Shown here in pieces: positions 8,970-17,645 of a stretch of 64,000 nucleotides of DNA (position 1 is its first letter; every line of letters begins with the position of its first letter). Below the pieces are notes generated by a model. It had not been told where the DNA came from, did not search any database, and saw nothing but the letters and a program-made list of their open reading frames with translations. This stretch comes from DASXVX01 sp036504075 (GTDB lineage Bacteria > Bacillota > Sulfobacillia > Symbiobacteriales > Symbiobacteriaceae): NCBI GenBank assembly GCA_036504075.1, contig DASXVX010000022.1, positions 62,001 through 126,000 on the forward strand, given 5' to 3'. Made by a program: the position numbers and the translations under genes.

Positions 8970-10046
8970 ATGACCTATACCATGGACGACATTCGCAAGC
9001 AGGCCATCGTTCGCTCCCTCTTCCCGCCCACCACGCTCGCCGGAGCCGTCGAGCGGCTCGGCTTCGTCCAGGCGGACCCGATTTGCGCACCGGCGCGCGC
9101 CCAGGACCTGATCCTGCGGCACCGGGTGGCGGGCTACCGGGCCGGCGACCTGGAACGGCAGTACCCGGCGCTCGATGTGGCTGAAGACGTGATCCACCTC
9201 TACGGCTACATGCCTGCCCGGACGCTGGGCCTCCTTCACCCGCGGGTGGGCGAGTGGCGGGTGGAGCGGGAGTATCCCGGCCTGGCCGAGCGGGTGCTGG
9301 AGTTCGTGCGGGCCAACGGGGAGACGGATCACCGGAGTCTGGAAGCGCACTTTGGCGCGACCCGCACGCTGGGCAACTGGGGCACGCAGGCGAAGGCGAC
9401 GACCAAAATTCTCGAGTTGCTGCACTACCGGGGCCTGTTGCGGGTGGCCCGCCGCAAGGGGAACGTGCGGGTTTACGCGGCTGCGCCGCCGATTCAGGTG
9501 GACCTGGACCCGCAGGAGCGGCTGCGCCGGCTGGTGCTGCTGCAGGCGCGACTCTATGCGCCGATACCGGTAGCAACCCTGCGGACGATTGTCAGGTGGC
9601 TGCGGTCGTCCGCGCCCAGCCTGACGGGCCGTGAGACGGCGGTCGCCGACCTGATGAAATCGGGCGACCTGGACCAAGCCAAGGTGGACGGGGTCCAATA
9701 CGTGTGGCCCGCCGGCGAGTGGGCGGAAGGCGAAGTCCCCCGAGTGGTGCGCCTGCTGGCCCCCTTCGACCCGGTCGTGTGGGACCGGAAGCGGTTCGAG
9801 CATCTGTGGGGCTGGCCGTATCGCTTCGAGGCGTACACCCCGGTGGTCAAGCGCAAGTTCGGCCATTACACCCTGCCCGTGCTGTGGGTCGACCGGGTCA
9901 TCGGGTGGGCGAAAGTCGACTTCACGGATGGAAAGCTGAACGCAGACCTCGGGTTTGTGGACGGCCGGCCGGCGGATCGGGAGTTTGACCTGGCACTGGG
10001 GGCCGAGTTGGAGCGCATGCGGGTCTTCCTGGAGGGCTGGAAATAG
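8970..10046 (+). CDS. YcaQ/AlkZ-like winged-helix DNA glycosylase family protein
   Basis: A 358-residue protein of the HTH_42 family, whose studied members (AlkZ, E. coli YcaQ) excise bulky or crosslinked bases. The catalytic-type Q-x-D motif is visible as Q34-A-D36 in GFVQADPICAPARAQDL. Three winged-helix units are expected; the C-terminal part contains the conserved RLLAPFDPVVWDRKRFEHLWGW region and YxxxPVLW further on. Both are typical of YcaQ. GGAGG lies 6 nt before the ATG. The lesion it acts on is not predictable. Confidence 0.85.
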   Translation: MTYTMDDIRKQAIVRSLFPPTTLAGAVERLGFVQADPICAPARAQDLILRHRVAGYRAGDLERQYPALDVAEDVIHLYGYMPARTLGLLHPRVGEWRVEREYPGLAERVLEFVRANGETDHRSLEAHFGATRTLGNWGTQAKATTKILELLHYRGLLRVARRKGNVRVYAAAPPIQVDLDPQERLRRLVLLQARLYAPIPVATLRTIVRWLRSSAPSLTGRETAVADLMKSGDLDQAKVDGVQYVWPAGEWAEGEVPRVVRLLAPFDPVVWDRKRFEHLWGWPYRFEAYTPVVKRKFGHYTLPVLWVDRVIGWAKVDFTDGKLNADLGFVDGRPADREFDLALGAELERMRVFLEGWK

Positions 10047-10070
10047 GAAACCCGGCGAGTCAGGACCCCC

Positions 10071-10112
10071 GCACAAACGCACCCCGCCCGGGAGGGCAGG
10101 GTGCGTTTGTGC
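10071..10112. terminator. Bidirectional terminator hairpin
   Basis: A long hairpin, GCACAAACGCACCC pairing with GGGTGCGTTTGTGC, plus an inner CGCCC/GGGC stem with a one-base bulge. It separates two convergent genes. Confidence 0.75.
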
Positions 10113-10128
10113 TTGGTTGCGTTTGCCG

Positions 10129-10857
10129 TCACACCAGTTCCACGCTCGGGTGGTCCCTGTCCACCCAGAACACGCGGGTTTTGGCCCCGCAAAACCGTTC
10201 GAGGGCCGCGGCCAGTTCAGAGCGGGCCGCCCTGGCGGCCTGGTCCGTCACCCCGTACCACGCGTCGATCGGAAAGAAAATGCGCTGCGACTGCTCGACC
10301 ACCTTGGCCATTTCGCCCTGGCGCCACACCCACTTGCGGGTGCGAATCTGATTTCCGGTGGCATACACAACTTCACCGGCATCAGGCACTTCGGGCTCCG
10401 TGGCGCCAAAGGGGATGAACACATCGTCCGGCCGGGCGAACCGGACCTCGATGTCACCCGGCAGCACGTCCAGGTCGTGGGCGCCCATCGGGAGAATGTA
10501 CTTGAGCGAGAAGGAATTGCCCAGGTCCACCACTTTATTGATCGTGGGCATCTCCGGCTTCTTCACCACGCGCTTGGCCAGGGCTTCGATCGAGCTGGGG
10601 AACTTGTTGGGGTTCAGGTCCAGCTTGCGAAACGCCTCGCGCCAGACCGCAACGTGCGGGTGCTCGCGGACATCCATTCCGCCCATGGCTACGGACAGCG
10701 CCAGGGCGCCGGCTTGCACCAGGTTTGCGATCTCCGGGTCAACCCCCTGGTTATCGACACCTTCGGCCACCACCACGCCAAAACAGAGGTCGGGAAAGCG
10801 TTCGAATATCGCCGGCGCCACCGTGAACTTCGGTTGCATGCCCTCGTGCACTCCCAT
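10129..10857 (-). CDS. B3/4 domain protein (tRNA-editing-domain-like)
   Basis: A 242-residue stand-alone protein resembling the B3/B4 domain of phenylalanyl-tRNA synthetase beta, which in the synthetase edits mischarged Tyr-tRNA; free-standing versions are of uncertain role. Supporting segments are EAFRKLDLNPNKFPSSIEAL, KPEMPTINKVVDLGNSFSL and the central GAHDLDVLPGDIEVRFA, all typical of the family. The start is uncertain: ATG at 10857 lacks a clear ribosome site, and ATG at 10839 has GGAG 11 nt upstream. The gene is single and convergent with the YcaQ-like gene. Confidence 0.75.
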   Translation of the reverse strand: MGVHEGMQPKFTVAPAIFERFPDLCFGVVVAEGVDNQGVDPEIANLVQAGALALSVAMGGMDVREHPHVAVWREAFRKLDLNPNKFPSSIEALAKRVVKKPEMPTINKVVDLGNSFSLKYILPMGAHDLDVLPGDIEVRFARPDDVFIPFGATEPEVPDAGEVVYATGNQIRTRKWVWRQGEMAKVVEQSQRIFFPIDAWYGVTDQAARAARSELAAALERFCGAKTRVFWVDRDHPSVELV

Positions 10858-10926
10858 CGCAGTTGCTTTCTTTACATTTGAACATATTATGCCTCAACCA
10901 TCAACCCGAAACCGGCGGATGGGACT

Positions 10927-11736
10927 TCACCTGCGCTGACCATACATGATGCCCATCGCCTGTTTGATGAACGCCCGTTCTGATTCGTTCAGGCGGTAGG
11001 CCGGCGGCCGCTCCGCGGCAGGGAGTGCGTTGAAGTTCTCCCAGGCTTTCTTCATACCAGCCTGAACATTCGGGTCTCCCTGGGACAGGCTTTGGACCGT
11101 CTCGGCCATGCGCCTGGCCACGGCCTGAGCCGCAGGGCCGGCCGGATCTGCGCCTTCGGTTGCCAGCCGTCGCAGATCAGCCAAAAGGACCTGGTATTCT
11201 TCCTGAAAGCGGATGCGATCTTCCAGGGACCCACGGGTGGCCAGCTTCTGCAGGGCCTCGGGCGAATACGATTTTCGGGCCAGTTCTTTCATCGTTTCAC
11301 GCTGTTCCGGAGTCAGGTACTTCGCGATCCAACCCGACTTCTGCTCCATTTGCATCACCCCGATCACTTTCGCAATGAGATCCGCGTCGCCAGCGCCGCC
11401 CGCCAGCAACTTTTCCGTGTGCCCAATCGCCGTAATAATGGCATCGAGGTGGACTCTTTTCGCCATCAACATGGCTTTTTGCTGGGCCAGCACATCCTGG
11501 AGTCGCCCGGGACCGTTCTGAACGCAGACCCTGATCTCATCCAGCGAGAAACCCAGGAACTTGAGGGCCAGAATGTACTGCAGCCTGATCAGATCCGCAT
11601 CGGTGTACAGGCGATACCCGGCCTCGCTGTAGTGGGACGGGGACAGCAATCCCTGTCGGTCGTAGTACCGAAGCGTGCGCATTGACACGGAAGCCTTGCG
11701 GGCAACTTGACTGATCTGGTACAACGGCTGGTCCAC
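10927..11736 (-). CDS. MerR-family regulator with TipAS-like effector domain
   Basis: A 269-residue MerR-type activator. The N-terminal winged helix (ISQVARKASVSMRTLRYYDRQGLL, about 8-31) is followed by a long dimerisation coiled coil and a C-terminal alpha-helical domain of TipAS type, which in TipAL and Mta binds drugs. GTG start with GGAGG 7 nt upstream. Its own promoter has the 19-bp spacer and palindrome expected for MerR control, so it is almost certainly autoregulated. No adjacent exporter gene is present. A second, shorter paralogue lies at 55266-56015. Confidence 0.88.
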   Translation of the reverse strand: MDQPLYQISQVARKASVSMRTLRYYDRQGLLSPSHYSEAGYRLYTDADLIRLQYILALKFLGFSLDEIRVCVQNGPGRLQDVLAQQKAMLMAKRVHLDAIITAIGHTEKLLAGGAGDADLIAKVIGVMQMEQKSGWIAKYLTPEQRETMKELARKSYSPEALQKLATRGSLEDRIRFQEEYQVLLADLRRLATEGADPAGPAAQAVARRMAETVQSLSQGDPNVQAGMKKAWENFNALPAAERPPAYRLNESERAFIKQAMGIMYGQRR

Positions 11737-11758
11737 AGCGCTCCCTCCCTACGATCCG

Positions 11759-11789
11759 AGTATAAACGTTGACGTTACGTCAAGCTCAA
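11759..11789 (-). promoter_or_regulatory. MerR-type promoter/operator of the TipAS regulator
   Basis: On the minus strand the -35 TTGAGC (11784-11789) and -10 TATACT (11759-11764) are separated by 19 bp, the overlong spacing that MerR activators correct by bending DNA. The near-perfect palindrome TTGACGTAACGTCAA (11769-11783) lies exactly between them. Confidence 0.8.
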
Positions 11790-11799
11790 GGGTTTTTGG

Positions 11800-12096
11800 G
11801 GAGCCGCCGGCCGTGTCCGCCATTGGCAGGCGAATGCAATTTGTCTAGCGAATGTGTGACAGGTCGAACAAAAGCTCCGCCTGCGCCGATCTAAAGAGAG
11901 GAAGCAGGCAGACCCGGCCGCCTCGCGGAGGGAGATGCTGTCGAGGAAGCACCATCCGGGCCGGATGTCTACCGCTGGCCGAACGCCCGCAACGCCCGAG
12001 GTGCCCTGATCTAACAGCAAAATTAGTTGCCTCCCGCCTTTTGCTCCGCAAAAGTCTGCCGGCCACCACGGCGACTGACGGAGTCAGTCGCGAAAA
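11800..12096. other. Long intergenic stretch with small hairpins, no confident gene
   Basis: No reading frame here has a credible ribosome site. The stretch holds two short perfect hairpins next to the purine operon terminator: CTTTTGC-TCC-GCAAAAG (12038-12054) and GCGACTGAC-GGA-GTCAGTCGC (12071-12091). A structured non-coding RNA is possible but I recognise none of the standard RNA families. Confidence 0.3.
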
Positions 12097-12125
12097 GCCG
12101 CACCCCGTCCGAACCGGGGTGCGGC
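12097..12125 (-). terminator. Terminator of the purine uptake operon
   Basis: An 11-bp perfect stem GCCGCACCCCG/CGGGGTGCGGC, loop 7 nt, followed on the minus strand by TTTTCG. It lies 18 nt after the last permease stop. Confidence 0.85.
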
Positions 12126-12142
12126 CTTCCTTATATGTGGAC

Positions 12143-13090
12143 TTACCGCATCTCCCGATCGTACGCTGTGCCCAGCGCCGCCGGCAGGTCGCCCCGCCCC
12201 TTGCGGGCCCGGCTCGTGGCGATCAGCAGCACGGCGATGGTGAACAAGTACGGCGTCATGTTCAGGAAGAAAACCGAGAACGTGCTGCCCATGGCCTGCA
12301 GCCGGAACGTGAGCGCCTCGACGCCGCCGAACAGGTAGGCGCCGAGAATCGCCTTGGCCGGGTTCCACGTGGCGAAAATCACCAGCGCCACCGCCACCCA
12401 GCCACGCCCCGCCGTCATGCCCTCCACCCACGAAGGCGCCACCGCCAGCGACAGATGCGCCCCGGCGATGCCCGCCAGCGCGCCCCCGGCGATCACGTAG
12501 AGGTAGCGAGTCAGGAAGACGTTCAGACCCATGGCGTCCGCCGCCGCCGGGTTTTCGCCCACCGCCCGCAGGTTCAGGCCGGGACGGGTCCGGTAAAGCC
12601 AGTACCACAGGGCCGGCACCAGCACGAAGCTCAGGTAGACCAGCGGGTTCTGGTCGAAGAGAATCGGCCCCACAAACGGCAGCTTGGCCAGGCCCGGTAT
12701 GGCCACCTTGTGGAAAGCGTTCGGCAGCGGCACGCCCACGTACGGCTTGCCGATAAAGCTGGAGAACCCGGTGCCAAAGAGCGTGAGCGCCAGCCCCGAC
12801 ACGACCTGGTTGGCCCGCAGCGACACCGTGAGGGCGGCATGAATCGAGGCCAGCGCCCCGCCCGCGAAAGCGGCGGCGACGATGCCCGCCCACGGGGACC
12901 CGGTCGTGAGCGTCGCGATGTAGCCCACGACGGCGCCGACGAGCATCATGCCCTCCACGCCCAGGTTCAGCACGCCGGCCCGTTCCGACAGCACTTCGCC
13001 CAGGGCGGCGAAGAGAATGGTGGTGCCGGCGATGACCGCCGCCGTCAGCGTCGTGATGGCGATCGTCGAAAAGGCGATGTCGCCCGTCAT
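12143..13090 (-). CDS. nupQ: NupQ-like nucleoside ABC permease
   Basis: A 315-residue membrane subunit of a BmpA/Nup-type nucleoside importer (BPD_transp_2 family). About nine helices; the signature ERAGVLNLGVEGMMLVGAVVG near residue 35 is typical of this permease class, as is the ENPAAADAMGLNV loop that contacts the ATPase. The gene starts 2 nt after the preceding permease stop, with GGAGG 10 nt before the ATG. It is the last gene of the xpt-nup operon. Confidence 0.92.
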   Translation of the reverse strand: MTGDIAFSTIAITTLTAAVIAGTTILFAALGEVLSERAGVLNLGVEGMMLVGAVVGYIATLTTGSPWAGIVAAAFAGGALASIHAALTVSLRANQVVSGLALTLFGTGFSSFIGKPYVGVPLPNAFHKVAIPGLAKLPFVGPILFDQNPLVYLSFVLVPALWYWLYRTRPGLNLRAVGENPAAADAMGLNVFLTRYLYVIAGGALAGIAGAHLSLAVAPSWVEGMTAGRGWVAVALVIFATWNPAKAILGAYLFGGVEALTFRLQAMGSTFSVFFLNMTPYLFTIAVLLIATSRARKGRGDLPAALGTAYDREMR

Positions 13091-13092
13091 AC

Positions 13093-14160
13093 TCACGCCA
13101 CCTCCTTCCGCCACACGAACCGCAAGCGGCTTTGCGTGAACAGTTCGGCCCCGAGCACGCAGAACAGAATCATACCCTGGATCATGTAGGCGGTCGCCAG
13201 CGGTACGCCCTTGGTCTGAATGCTGTAAGCACCGGCCTGCAGCCCGCCGAACAGGAAGGCCACGAGAATCATGGCCAGCGGGTTCCGCTGGGCCAGGTAC
13301 GTAATGATGATAGCGGTGTAGCCATAGCCGGGCGAGATGTCTTTCTGCAGCCGGTGGAGCACGCCCGAGACTTCCATCATTCCGCCCAGGCCGGCCATGG
13401 CGCCGGACACGAACATGACCAGGAGAATGTTGCGGGTGATATTCATGCCGGCATAACCCGCGGCCGCCGGACTCTCGCCGATGACGCGGATTTCGTAGCC
13501 CCAGCGGGAGTTCTGCAGCACCCACCAGAAGACGCCCGCCATGATCAGGGCGAGAATCAGCCCGATATGCACCCGCCCCGTCAGCACGGGCAGCGTGGCG
13601 CTCTCGGAGAACGTCGGCGACAGGGGGAAATTGTGCCCCTTCGGATCTTTCCAGGGGCCGTATACAAGATACGCCACCCAGTTCAGGGCCACGTAATTGA
13701 GCAGCAGCGTCGTGATCGTTTCACTGGTGCCCAGGTAGGCCCGGGCGATGCCGGGGAGCAGGCACCAGAGGCCGCCGAGAACGAAACCGGCAATCGCCAT
13801 GGTCGGCAGCAGCACGGGCGCCGGCATGGTGCTGAACTTGAGCGCCACAAAGGCCGCCCCCAGGCCGCCCATGTAGAACTGCCCTTCTGCACCAATGTTC
13901 CAGAGTTGCATCCGGGAGGCCAGCGCGATCCCGAGGCTGCAGAGCAAGAGCGGCGTCGTGCGCACCAGGGTCTCCGAAAAGCCCCACTTGGAGCCGAAGG
14001 CGCCGGAGAACATGGTCCCGAAGACCACCACCGGGTCCTTGCCGGTCGCCATGATCAACACGGCGGAAATCAGGAACCCGAGGAGCACGGCGCCCACCCG
14101 GATGGCGGCTTTCTGCCAGCCGCTCCGGTGTTGCGCGTGGAGTACAAACCGGGGAATCAC
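13093..14160 (-). CDS. nupP: NupP-like nucleoside ABC permease
   Basis: A 355-residue permease that pairs with the NupQ-like subunit. Its helices start after a basic N-terminus (SGWQKAAIRVGAVLLGFLI). The conserved SRMQLWNIGAEGQFYMGGLGA segment and the IGESPAAAGYAGMNI cytoplasmic loop identify the family. The GTG start at 14160 overlaps the ATPase stop by 4 nt (GTGA) and has GGAGG 10 nt upstream; longer upstream reading in this frame is overlap with the ATPase gene and is not used. Confidence 0.92.
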   Translation of the reverse strand: MIPRFVLHAQHRSGWQKAAIRVGAVLLGFLISAVLIMATGKDPVVVFGTMFSGAFGSKWGFSETLVRTTPLLLCSLGIALASRMQLWNIGAEGQFYMGGLGAAFVALKFSTMPAPVLLPTMAIAGFVLGGLWCLLPGIARAYLGTSETITTLLLNYVALNWVAYLVYGPWKDPKGHNFPLSPTFSESATLPVLTGRVHIGLILALIMAGVFWWVLQNSRWGYEIRVIGESPAAAGYAGMNITRNILLVMFVSGAMAGLGGMMEVSGVLHRLQKDISPGYGYTAIIITYLAQRNPLAMILVAFLFGGLQAGAYSIQTKGVPLATAYMIQGMILFCVLGAELFTQSRLRFVWRKEVA

Positions 14161-15632
14161 GCGGGGGTCACCTCCGCTTCGGCCTTGCCGGCCATCATCA
14201 GACCAATTTGCGCCACCCGGGCCGATTCGGCCTTGACGACGCCCATAATGCGACCTTCGAACATGACCGCGATCCGATCGCAAATGGTCAACAGTTCGTC
14301 CAGGTCCTCGGAGACCATGAGAATCGCCTTGCCCCGCCGCCGGGCATCCAGCAGCACGTTGTGGACCGCTTCCGTCGCCGCCACGTCGAGGCCCCGGGTG
14401 GGCTGCGAGGCGATAATCACCTGCGGGTCGGTGGCCAGTTCCCGGCCCACCAGCAGTTTCTGCTGGTTGCCGCCGGAGAGCAGCTTGACCGGCGTATCGA
14501 CCGTAGCGGTCTTCACATCGAAGTCCTTCAAGAGCGTTCCGGTGAACTCGCGCACGGCTTTCCAGTTGAGGAAGCCCGCCTTCGTCACCTGCCGCCCGCT
14601 GTAGACCCGCAAAATGGCGTTGTCCGTCACGCCCAGGTTCGGCACCAGCCCCATGCCCAGCCGGTCTTCCGGAATGAACGAGCAGTTGCCGCTCACCTTG
14701 GCGGAGCCGGATGTCATGGGCCGCAGCCCGGCCACGGCCTCGCAGAGTTCACGCTGCCCGTTGCCGGCGACCCCGGCGATGCCGAGAATCTCCCCGCCGC
14801 GCACCTGCAGCGTCGCCCCCCGCACCGCCAGCACTCCCCGGTCGCCCTGGACCGCGGCGTCTGCGATATCGAGGCGGACGTCGCCGGGCGTGGTGGGGGC
14901 CTTTTCCCGCTCCTGGATGACGGTGCGGCCCACCATCATCCAGGTGAGGTCCTCCGGCTTGGACTCGCTGGTTTTGACGGTGCCTACCAGCTTGCCGCCC
15001 CGCAGCACGGTGCAGCGGTCGGAGACCGCCATCACTTCGTGCAGCTTGTGCGTAATGATGATGATCCCATGCCCGCGGGCCGCCATCAGCCGCAGTGTCT
15101 TGAACAGCTCTTCCGCCTCCTGCGGGGTGAGCACGGCGGTGGGCTCATCGAGAATCAGCACTTTGGCCCCACGGTAGAGCAGTTTGACAATCTCCACCCG
15201 CTGCTGCTCGCCGACCGACAACTGCCAGACCGGCGCCGAGGGGTCGACCTTGAGGCCGTACTCCTGGCTCACCCTGCGAATGCGCTCCTCGACCTGCTTC
15301 AGGTTCAGCACAAAGCGGGGCTCGTCCAGCCCGAGAATCACGTTCTCGGCCACGGTGAAAGGAGCCACCAGTTTAAAATGTTGGTGGACCATGCCAATGC
15401 CCGCCCGGATGGCGTCCCGAGGCGCGCGAAAATCGGCCGTGCGGCCAAGGATGGCCACACGCCCCGAGTCCGGCCGGTAAAGTCCGGTCAGAATCGACAT
15501 GAGCGTCGACTTTCCCGCCCCGTTCTCGCCCAGCAGCGCGTGTACCTCGCCGGCCGCCAGCCCGAAATCGACATGGTCGTTCGCCAGGACACCGGGAAAC
15601 CCTTTGGTGATTCCCTGCATCTCCACCAGCAC
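14157..15632 (-). CDS. nupO: NupO-like nucleoside ABC transporter ATPase (two nucleotide-binding domains)
   Basis: A 491-residue double ATPase that powers the Nup importer. Domain 1 has Walker A GENGAGKST, signature LSVGEQQR and Walker B VLILDEPTA. Domain 2 has the degenerate first half GIAGVAGNGQREL and signature LSGGNQQK with QVIIASQPTRGLD. In this family the second site is catalytically weakened, which the missing Walker A lysine here agrees with. GTG start, GGAGG 10 nt upstream. It is translationally coupled to the permease downstream. Confidence 0.94.
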   Translation of the reverse strand: MLVEMQGITKGFPGVLANDHVDFGLAAGEVHALLGENGAGKSTLMSILTGLYRPDSGRVAILGRTADFRAPRDAIRAGIGMVHQHFKLVAPFTVAENVILGLDEPRFVLNLKQVEERIRRVSQEYGLKVDPSAPVWQLSVGEQQRVEIVKLLYRGAKVLILDEPTAVLTPQEAEELFKTLRLMAARGHGIIIITHKLHEVMAVSDRCTVLRGGKLVGTVKTSESKPEDLTWMMVGRTVIQEREKAPTTPGDVRLDIADAAVQGDRGVLAVRGATLQVRGGEILGIAGVAGNGQRELCEAVAGLRPMTSGSAKVSGNCSFIPEDRLGMGLVPNLGVTDNAILRVYSGRQVTKAGFLNWKAVREFTGTLLKDFDVKTATVDTPVKLLSGGNQQKLLVGRELATDPQVIIASQPTRGLDVAATEAVHNVLLDARRRGKAILMVSEDLDELLTICDRIAVMFEGRIMGVVKAESARVAQIGLMMAGKAEAEVTPA

Positions 15633-15664
15633 TTTAAACTGACCTCCCGACCTGCATGTTGAAA

Positions 15665-15688
15665 GGGGGCCGACAAAAATCGGCCCCC
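15665..15688 (-). terminator. Intra-operon attenuating hairpin after the NupN-like gene
   Basis: Perfect 9-bp stem GGGGGCCGA/TCGGCCCCC, 6-nt loop and a following TTTC on the minus strand. It would keep the binding protein in excess over the transporter core. Confidence 0.7.
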
Positions 15689-15701
15689 TCTGTTCAGTTA
15701 T

Positions 15702-16823
15702 TTACTGCTTGGGAATGGTGCCGTCGACGCCTTCAACGAACCAGCTCATTTCGAGCAGTTCCTTGTCGGAGAGGGCCTTGCCGTCTTCGATCTTGATCTT
15801 GCCGGTCTGGTCCTTGACCGGGCCGGAGAAGACGTTCCAGCCGCCGACGATCTTGGCCTGAGCAGCGTCGACCAGGGGCTTGGCATCCTTGTTGGCGAAG
15901 TCGGCCAGCGGCGCCAGCGCCACGATGCCGTCCTTCATGCCGCCCCAGTACTGATCGCTCTTCCAGGTGCCATCCAGAACGGACTTGACGGTCTTCACGT
16001 AGTAGGGGCCCCAGTTCCAGATCGGAGCGGTCAGGAAGGACTTCGGGGCGTACTGGCGGGAGTCGGTGTCGTTGCCGATCGAAGGCTTGCCCTTCTCCTG
16101 AGCGGCTTGCAGCGGGCCGGGAGAGTCCTGGTACATGGCGATCATTTCGGCACCGAGGTCCAGCAGGGAGTTGGCAGCGTCCTTCTCCTTGGCCGGGTCA
16201 AACCAGGTGTTGGTCCAGACGACCTTGACCTTCACGGCCGGGTTGACCGAGCGGGCGCCCAGCGTGAAAGCGTTGATCGCCCGGATGACTTCGGGAATCG
16301 GGTAAGCGGCGACAATGCCGATGTTGTTCTTGATCTGCTTGCCGGCGACGATGCCGGCGAGGTAGAACGCTTCATGGTTGCGGCCGAAGTAAGTGCCCAG
16401 GTTTTTGTCGGTCGTGTAGCCGGAGTTGTGCATGAAGGTGACGTTCGGATACTTCTTGGCGACCTTGGCCATGGCGTCCATGTAGCCGAAGCTGGTGCCG
16501 AAGATGAGCTTGTTGCCCTTCTGCGCCAGTTCCTCAAAGACCCGCTCAGCGTCGGCGCCTTCGGGAACGTTCTCCAGGAACGAGGTCTCAACCTTGTCGC
16601 CCAGCTCCTTCTCGAGCTGCTTGCGGCCCATGTCATGGGCAAACGTCCAGCCGCCATCGCCAACCGGTCCGACGTAGACAAACGCAACCTTGAGCTTGGC
16701 GGCGGGCTTCGGCGCTTCGGTAGCGGCAGGCTTGGTGTCCGTGGCGGGCTTGGTTCCGCCGCAGCCGGCCACGAGTCCGAGCATCAACATGACAGCGATC
16801 ACGGATCCCAACAATTTCCGCAT
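15702..16823 (-). CDS. nupN: BMP-family nucleoside-binding lipoprotein (NupN-like)
   Basis: A 373-residue lipoprotein with lipobox LVAGC followed by a Thr/Ala/Pro linker. The mature part is of the BMP/PnrA/TmpC family, which binds purine nucleosides: KVAFVYVGPVGDGGWTFAHD, the FGTSFGYMDAM region and YQDSPGPLQAAQEKGKPSIGNDTD are diagnostic. It delivers nucleosides to the NupOPQ-like complex; in Bacillus the homologous system imports guanosine. The gene follows xpt by 62 nt with no terminator between, so it falls under the xpt riboswitch leader. Confidence 0.93.
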   Translation of the reverse strand: MRKLLGSVIAVMLMLGLVAGCGGTKPATDTKPAATEAPKPAAKLKVAFVYVGPVGDGGWTFAHDMGRKQLEKELGDKVETSFLENVPEGADAERVFEELAQKGNKLIFGTSFGYMDAMAKVAKKYPNVTFMHNSGYTTDKNLGTYFGRNHEAFYLAGIVAGKQIKNNIGIVAAYPIPEVIRAINAFTLGARSVNPAVKVKVVWTNTWFDPAKEKDAANSLLDLGAEMIAMYQDSPGPLQAAQEKGKPSIGNDTDSRQYAPKSFLTAPIWNWGPYYVKTVKSVLDGTWKSDQYWGGMKDGIVALAPLADFANKDAKPLVDAAQAKIVGGWNVFSGPVKDQTGKIKIEDGKALSDKELLEMSWFVEGVDGTIPKQ

Positions 16824-16885
16824 CTTGATCCCCTCTTGCGTGTTCTATTGCTGCCCGCGCCGGTCGGCACAGGAAAGCTTCGGTT

Positions 16886-17467
16886 TCAGCAGTCGTCCCC
16901 GGCAAAGCGGACGCCCGCCTCGCTCAGTTCCTCGATGACCACCAGCGAATGGATGGGCACGCCCTGTTCACGCAGGCGGCGGCCCCCCTCCTGAAACCCC
17001 TTCTCCACCACAATCCCGACACCGACCAGTTCGGCCCCGGCCTGCTTCACGATGGAGACCAGCCCCTGGGTGGCCTCGCCCATGGCGAGGAAGTCATCCA
17101 GAATGAGCACCCGGTCCCCGGACTTCAGGTAGCGGGCGCTCACGGTCACCGTCCGGGTTTCGCCCCGCGTGTAGGAAGTGACTTCGGACGCGTAGATATC
17201 TTCGTGCTGGGTCTTGGCCCGGGTCTTCTTGGCGAACAGAACCGGCACGTCGAGCTCAAGGGCGGTCATCAGGGCGACGGCGATTCCGGAAGCTTCTATG
17301 GTAAGGATTTTCGTGACGCCGGCGTCACGAAAATGCTCGGCAAACTCGCGCCCGATCGCCTGCATCAGCTGCGGGTCAAGCTGATGGTTCAAGAAGCAAT
17401 CAACCTTGAGGATATTCCCAGGCAAGACGCGACCGTCCGCACGAATCCGCTCTTTCAGGAGTTGCAT
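16886..17467 (-). CDS. xpt: Xanthine phosphoribosyltransferase
   Basis: A 193-residue enzyme that converts xanthine (and usually guanine less well) with PRPP to XMP in purine salvage. The PRPP-binding motif VLILDDFLAMG is at residues 120-130, preceded by the family's EASGIAVA and ARAKTQHEDIYASEVTSYTR segments. The length equals that of Bacillus Xpt (194). The ATG at 17467 has GGAGG 10 nt upstream; the reading frame is open further upstream but that part is the riboswitch leader. It is first in the operon with the Nup-type importer, which joins uptake and salvage. Confidence 0.95.
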   Translation of the reverse strand: MQLLKERIRADGRVLPGNILKVDCFLNHQLDPQLMQAIGREFAEHFRDAGVTKILTIEASGIAVALMTALELDVPVLFAKKTRAKTQHEDIYASEVTSYTRGETRTVTVSARYLKSGDRVLILDDFLAMGEATQGLVSIVKQAGAELVGVGIVVEKGFQEGGRRLREQGVPIHSLVVIEELSEAGVRFAGDDC

Positions 17468-17506
17468 GACTGACGGACCTCCCCGATTCTTTCGACAAAA
17501 TAAAAA

Positions 17507-17546
17507 CCAGAGAGAGAATGTTCTTGAGCAGAACTTCCCCCTCTGG
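17507..17546 (-). terminator. xpt: Riboswitch-controlled intrinsic terminator before xpt
   Basis: On the minus strand CCAGAGGGGGAAGTTCT pairs with AAGAACATTCTCTCTCTGG (one bulge, some G-U pairs), followed by TTTTTATTTTG. Its 5' strand overlaps the 3' strand of the ykkC-type aptamer P1 stem, so aptamer formation and termination exclude one another. Confidence 0.9.
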
Positions 17547-17645
17547 GCTTTTACCCCTCTGGTGTAGCGTAGCCATGCTACGCCTGCACCGCTTGGACCA
17601 GACACCTCACCTCGTGAGGCCGGAACCCTAGGTGCACTTCCACTC
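17526..17645 (-). ncRNA. ykkC-family aptamer, PRPP-type riboswitch
   Basis: The minus strand carries the ykkC core: CTAGGGTTCCG (17621-17631), CTGGTCCAAGCGGTGCAGG (17583-17601), TACACC and the 3' segment AGAGGGGTAAAAGCCC. A P1 stem GAGTGGAA/TTCTGCTC (17638-17645 with 17526-17533) closes it. ykkC subtypes bind guanidine, ppGpp or PRPP. Adjacency to a guanine aptamer and control of a PRPP-using enzyme point to PRPP; the exact subtype is inference. Stabilising P1 would block the terminator, giving an ON switch. Confidence 0.82.

Noticed and set aside
11850..11950. Resemblance to SRP RNA (GAGGAAGCAGGCAGA)
   Set aside because: The surrounding conserved SRP hairpin and tetraloop are absent.
11845..12069. 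74-codon frame on the minus strand after the MerR gene
   Set aside because: No ribosome site, Arg-rich shadow-like composition, overlaps hairpins.
12084..12893. Long frames opposite or in other phases over the transporter genes
   Set aside because: Arg/Gly/Pro-rich shadows typical of GC-rich DNA; the true frames match known families.
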